Shown here piece by piece: positions 5,881 through 6,145 of a stretch of 6,145 nucleotides of DNA. How positions within the stretch are numbered: the first letter of the stretch is position 1; each line of letters begins with the position of its first letter. The translations under genes and the position numbers were made by a program. The notes below the pieces were generated by a model, which saw nothing but the letters and a program-made list of their open reading frames with translations, did not search any database and had not been told where the DNA came from. Origin of the DNA: Melioribacteraceae bacterium. Lineage in GTDB: Bacteria > Bacteroidota > Ignavibacteria > Ignavibacteriales > Melioribacteraceae. The DNA is taken from positions 1 through 6,145 of the forward strand of contig JALWEC010000541.1 of NCBI GenBank assembly GCA_027036655.1. The letters run 5' to 3'.

Positions 5881-5911
5881 GCACAGTCCGCCTTAGGCGA
5901 ACTGCGGGTGC
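5881..5911. repeat. Interrupted G/C-rich hairpin around CCGCC-tta-GGCG
   Basis: CGCC (5889-5892) pairs with GGCG (5896-5899) around TTA. After one mismatch CAGT (5884-5887) pairs with ACTG (5901-5904), and GCA/TGC pairs further out. The context TTTGTAGCACAG...GGGTGCAA resembles a GTAGCAC-type intergenic repeat I recall from related genomes. Confidence 0.6.
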
Positions 5912-5937
5912 AATTTAGCATTATGCTGTTTTTTCGC

Positions 5938-5953
5938 AGATTGCAAGCAATCT
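5938..5953. repeat. Perfect hairpin AGATTGC-aa-GCAATCT
   Basis: Seven perfect pairs with a two-base loop, flanked by CGC on the left and ACGTTAC on the right. The minus-strand reading TTTGTAACGTAGATTGC has the look of the GTAACGTAGA-type intergenic repeat known to me from Ignavibacteria-like genomes (memory only). Confidence 0.65.
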
Positions 5954-5990
5954 ACGTTACAAAAAATAGTCTTTTTCTTAAAAATTTTAG

Positions 5991-6020
5991 ATTAGAAAAA
6001 ATTCTAATGACAATTTTGGG
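5991..6020. repeat. Hairpin repeat copy B, right arm of the 18-bp inverted pair
   Basis: ATTAGAA-aaaa-TTCTAAT (5991-6008) is a perfect seven-pair hairpin whose right arm runs on into TGACAATTTTGGG. Positions 6003-6020 are the exact reverse complement of 5731-5748. The left arm of this copy has decayed further out (TTTTAG in place of the expected TTGTC-type bases). Confidence 0.75.
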
Positions 6021-6028
6021 ATAAAGTT

Positions 6029-6110
6029 CTTTATAAAAAGAAAGTAACTCCGTAGGAGTGTTACCTTTGTAAAAAGAGTGCGCGCCATAATCTATTAGCT
6101 CCGTAGGAGC
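6029..6110. repeat. Two CTCCGTAGGAG hairpin units with a shared CTTTRTAAAAAGA motif
   Basis: CTCCGTAGGAG occurs at 6048-6058 and 6099-6109, 51 bases apart. Each is a stem of five pairs with GTA loop (ACTCC/GGAGT and GCTCC/GGAGC), so compensating changes keep the stem. CTTTATAAAAAGA (6029-6041) and CTTTGTAAAAAGA (6065-6077), identical at 12 of 13 bases, precede the two units. On the minus strand the units read as TPTEL and APTEL peptides, which explains the short ORF there. Confidence 0.75.
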
Positions 6111-6145
6111 GACACTGCTCTGCATATAAGTCAGATATTTCATTT

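Larger units (their letters stand above)
5400..6145. other. Gene-free stretch built of palindromic intergenic repeats
   Basis: No frame here has a family-like protein, and the two short ORFs present (plus strand 5435-5683, minus strand 5952-6143) follow the repeats. The stretch holds at least ten perfect or near-perfect hairpins, one long inverted pair and one direct-repeat pair, listed separately. None is followed by a clean T-tract on either strand, so they are not ordinary terminators. The arrangement looks like repeated insertion or accumulation of REP-like or MITE-like units after an operon end. Several unit types match short repeats I recall from Ignavibacteria/Bacteroidota intergenic DNA; that is memory, not a search. 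Confidence 0.75.

Noticed and set aside
5731..6020. Insertion sequence
   Set aside because: Inverted arms are present, but the 290-base interior has no transposase frame or fragment and no visible target duplication, so only a repeat is called.
6048..6109. CRISPR array
   Set aside because: There are only two 11-base palindromic copies 51 bases apart, with no spacers of uniform size and no cas genes; this is an intergenic repeat.
5952..6143. Minus-strand ORF of 63 codons
   Set aside because: Its peptide (with APTEL and TPTEL blocks) is the direct translation of the CTCCGTAGGAG and TCTAATGACA repeats; no domain and no ribosome site, so it is not a gene.

Overview
The window reads as chromosomal DNA from a moderately AT-rich bacterium. 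The strongest hint to lineage is the gene-free right end. It is packed with short palindromic repeats of types I recall from Ignavibacteria and other Bacteroidota/Chlorobi-group genomes (for example CTCCGTAGGAG, TGTCATTCTGAG and a CCCCGAAT...ATTCGGGG dyad). That assignment is from memory and was not tested by search. All recognisable genes lie on the + strand.

Left edge (1-455): the last 39 codons of a gene whose C-terminus resembles a TonB-type energy transducer. It is followed by a 57-residue membrane microprotein with a strong ribosome binding site, then an 80-base spacer.

Centre (456-5399): five tightly packed co-directional genes, probably one operon. They are a regulator with two helix-turn-helix modules and a coiled-coil tail, a 12-helix MFS exporter of the fosmidomycin-resistance (Fsr) type, a serine alpha/beta hydrolase, a PLP-dependent group II aromatic-amino-acid decarboxylase, and a LysR regulator of the CysL/YeiE-like subgroup. 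Junctions are +14, -11, +2 and +4 bases. A cautious reading is a small aromatic-amine module: the hydrolase may release or modify a substrate, the decarboxylase makes an amine, the MFS protein moves substrate or product across the inner membrane, and two regulators control it. The substrate cannot be read from the sequence.

Right end (5400-6145): no credible gene. It is a mosaic of about ten hairpins and repeats. These include an element of about 115 bases with imperfect inverted ends, an 18-base perfect inverted repeat at 5731-5748 and 6003-6020 (two oppositely oriented copies of one hairpin family), and two CTCCGTAGGAG units. The short ORFs there are translation artefacts of these repeats.

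No RNA gene, CRISPR array, transposase or phage structural gene was seen. The candidates for something undescribed are the five-gene decarboxylase operon and the repeat mosaic; neither can be called a new system from sequence alone.
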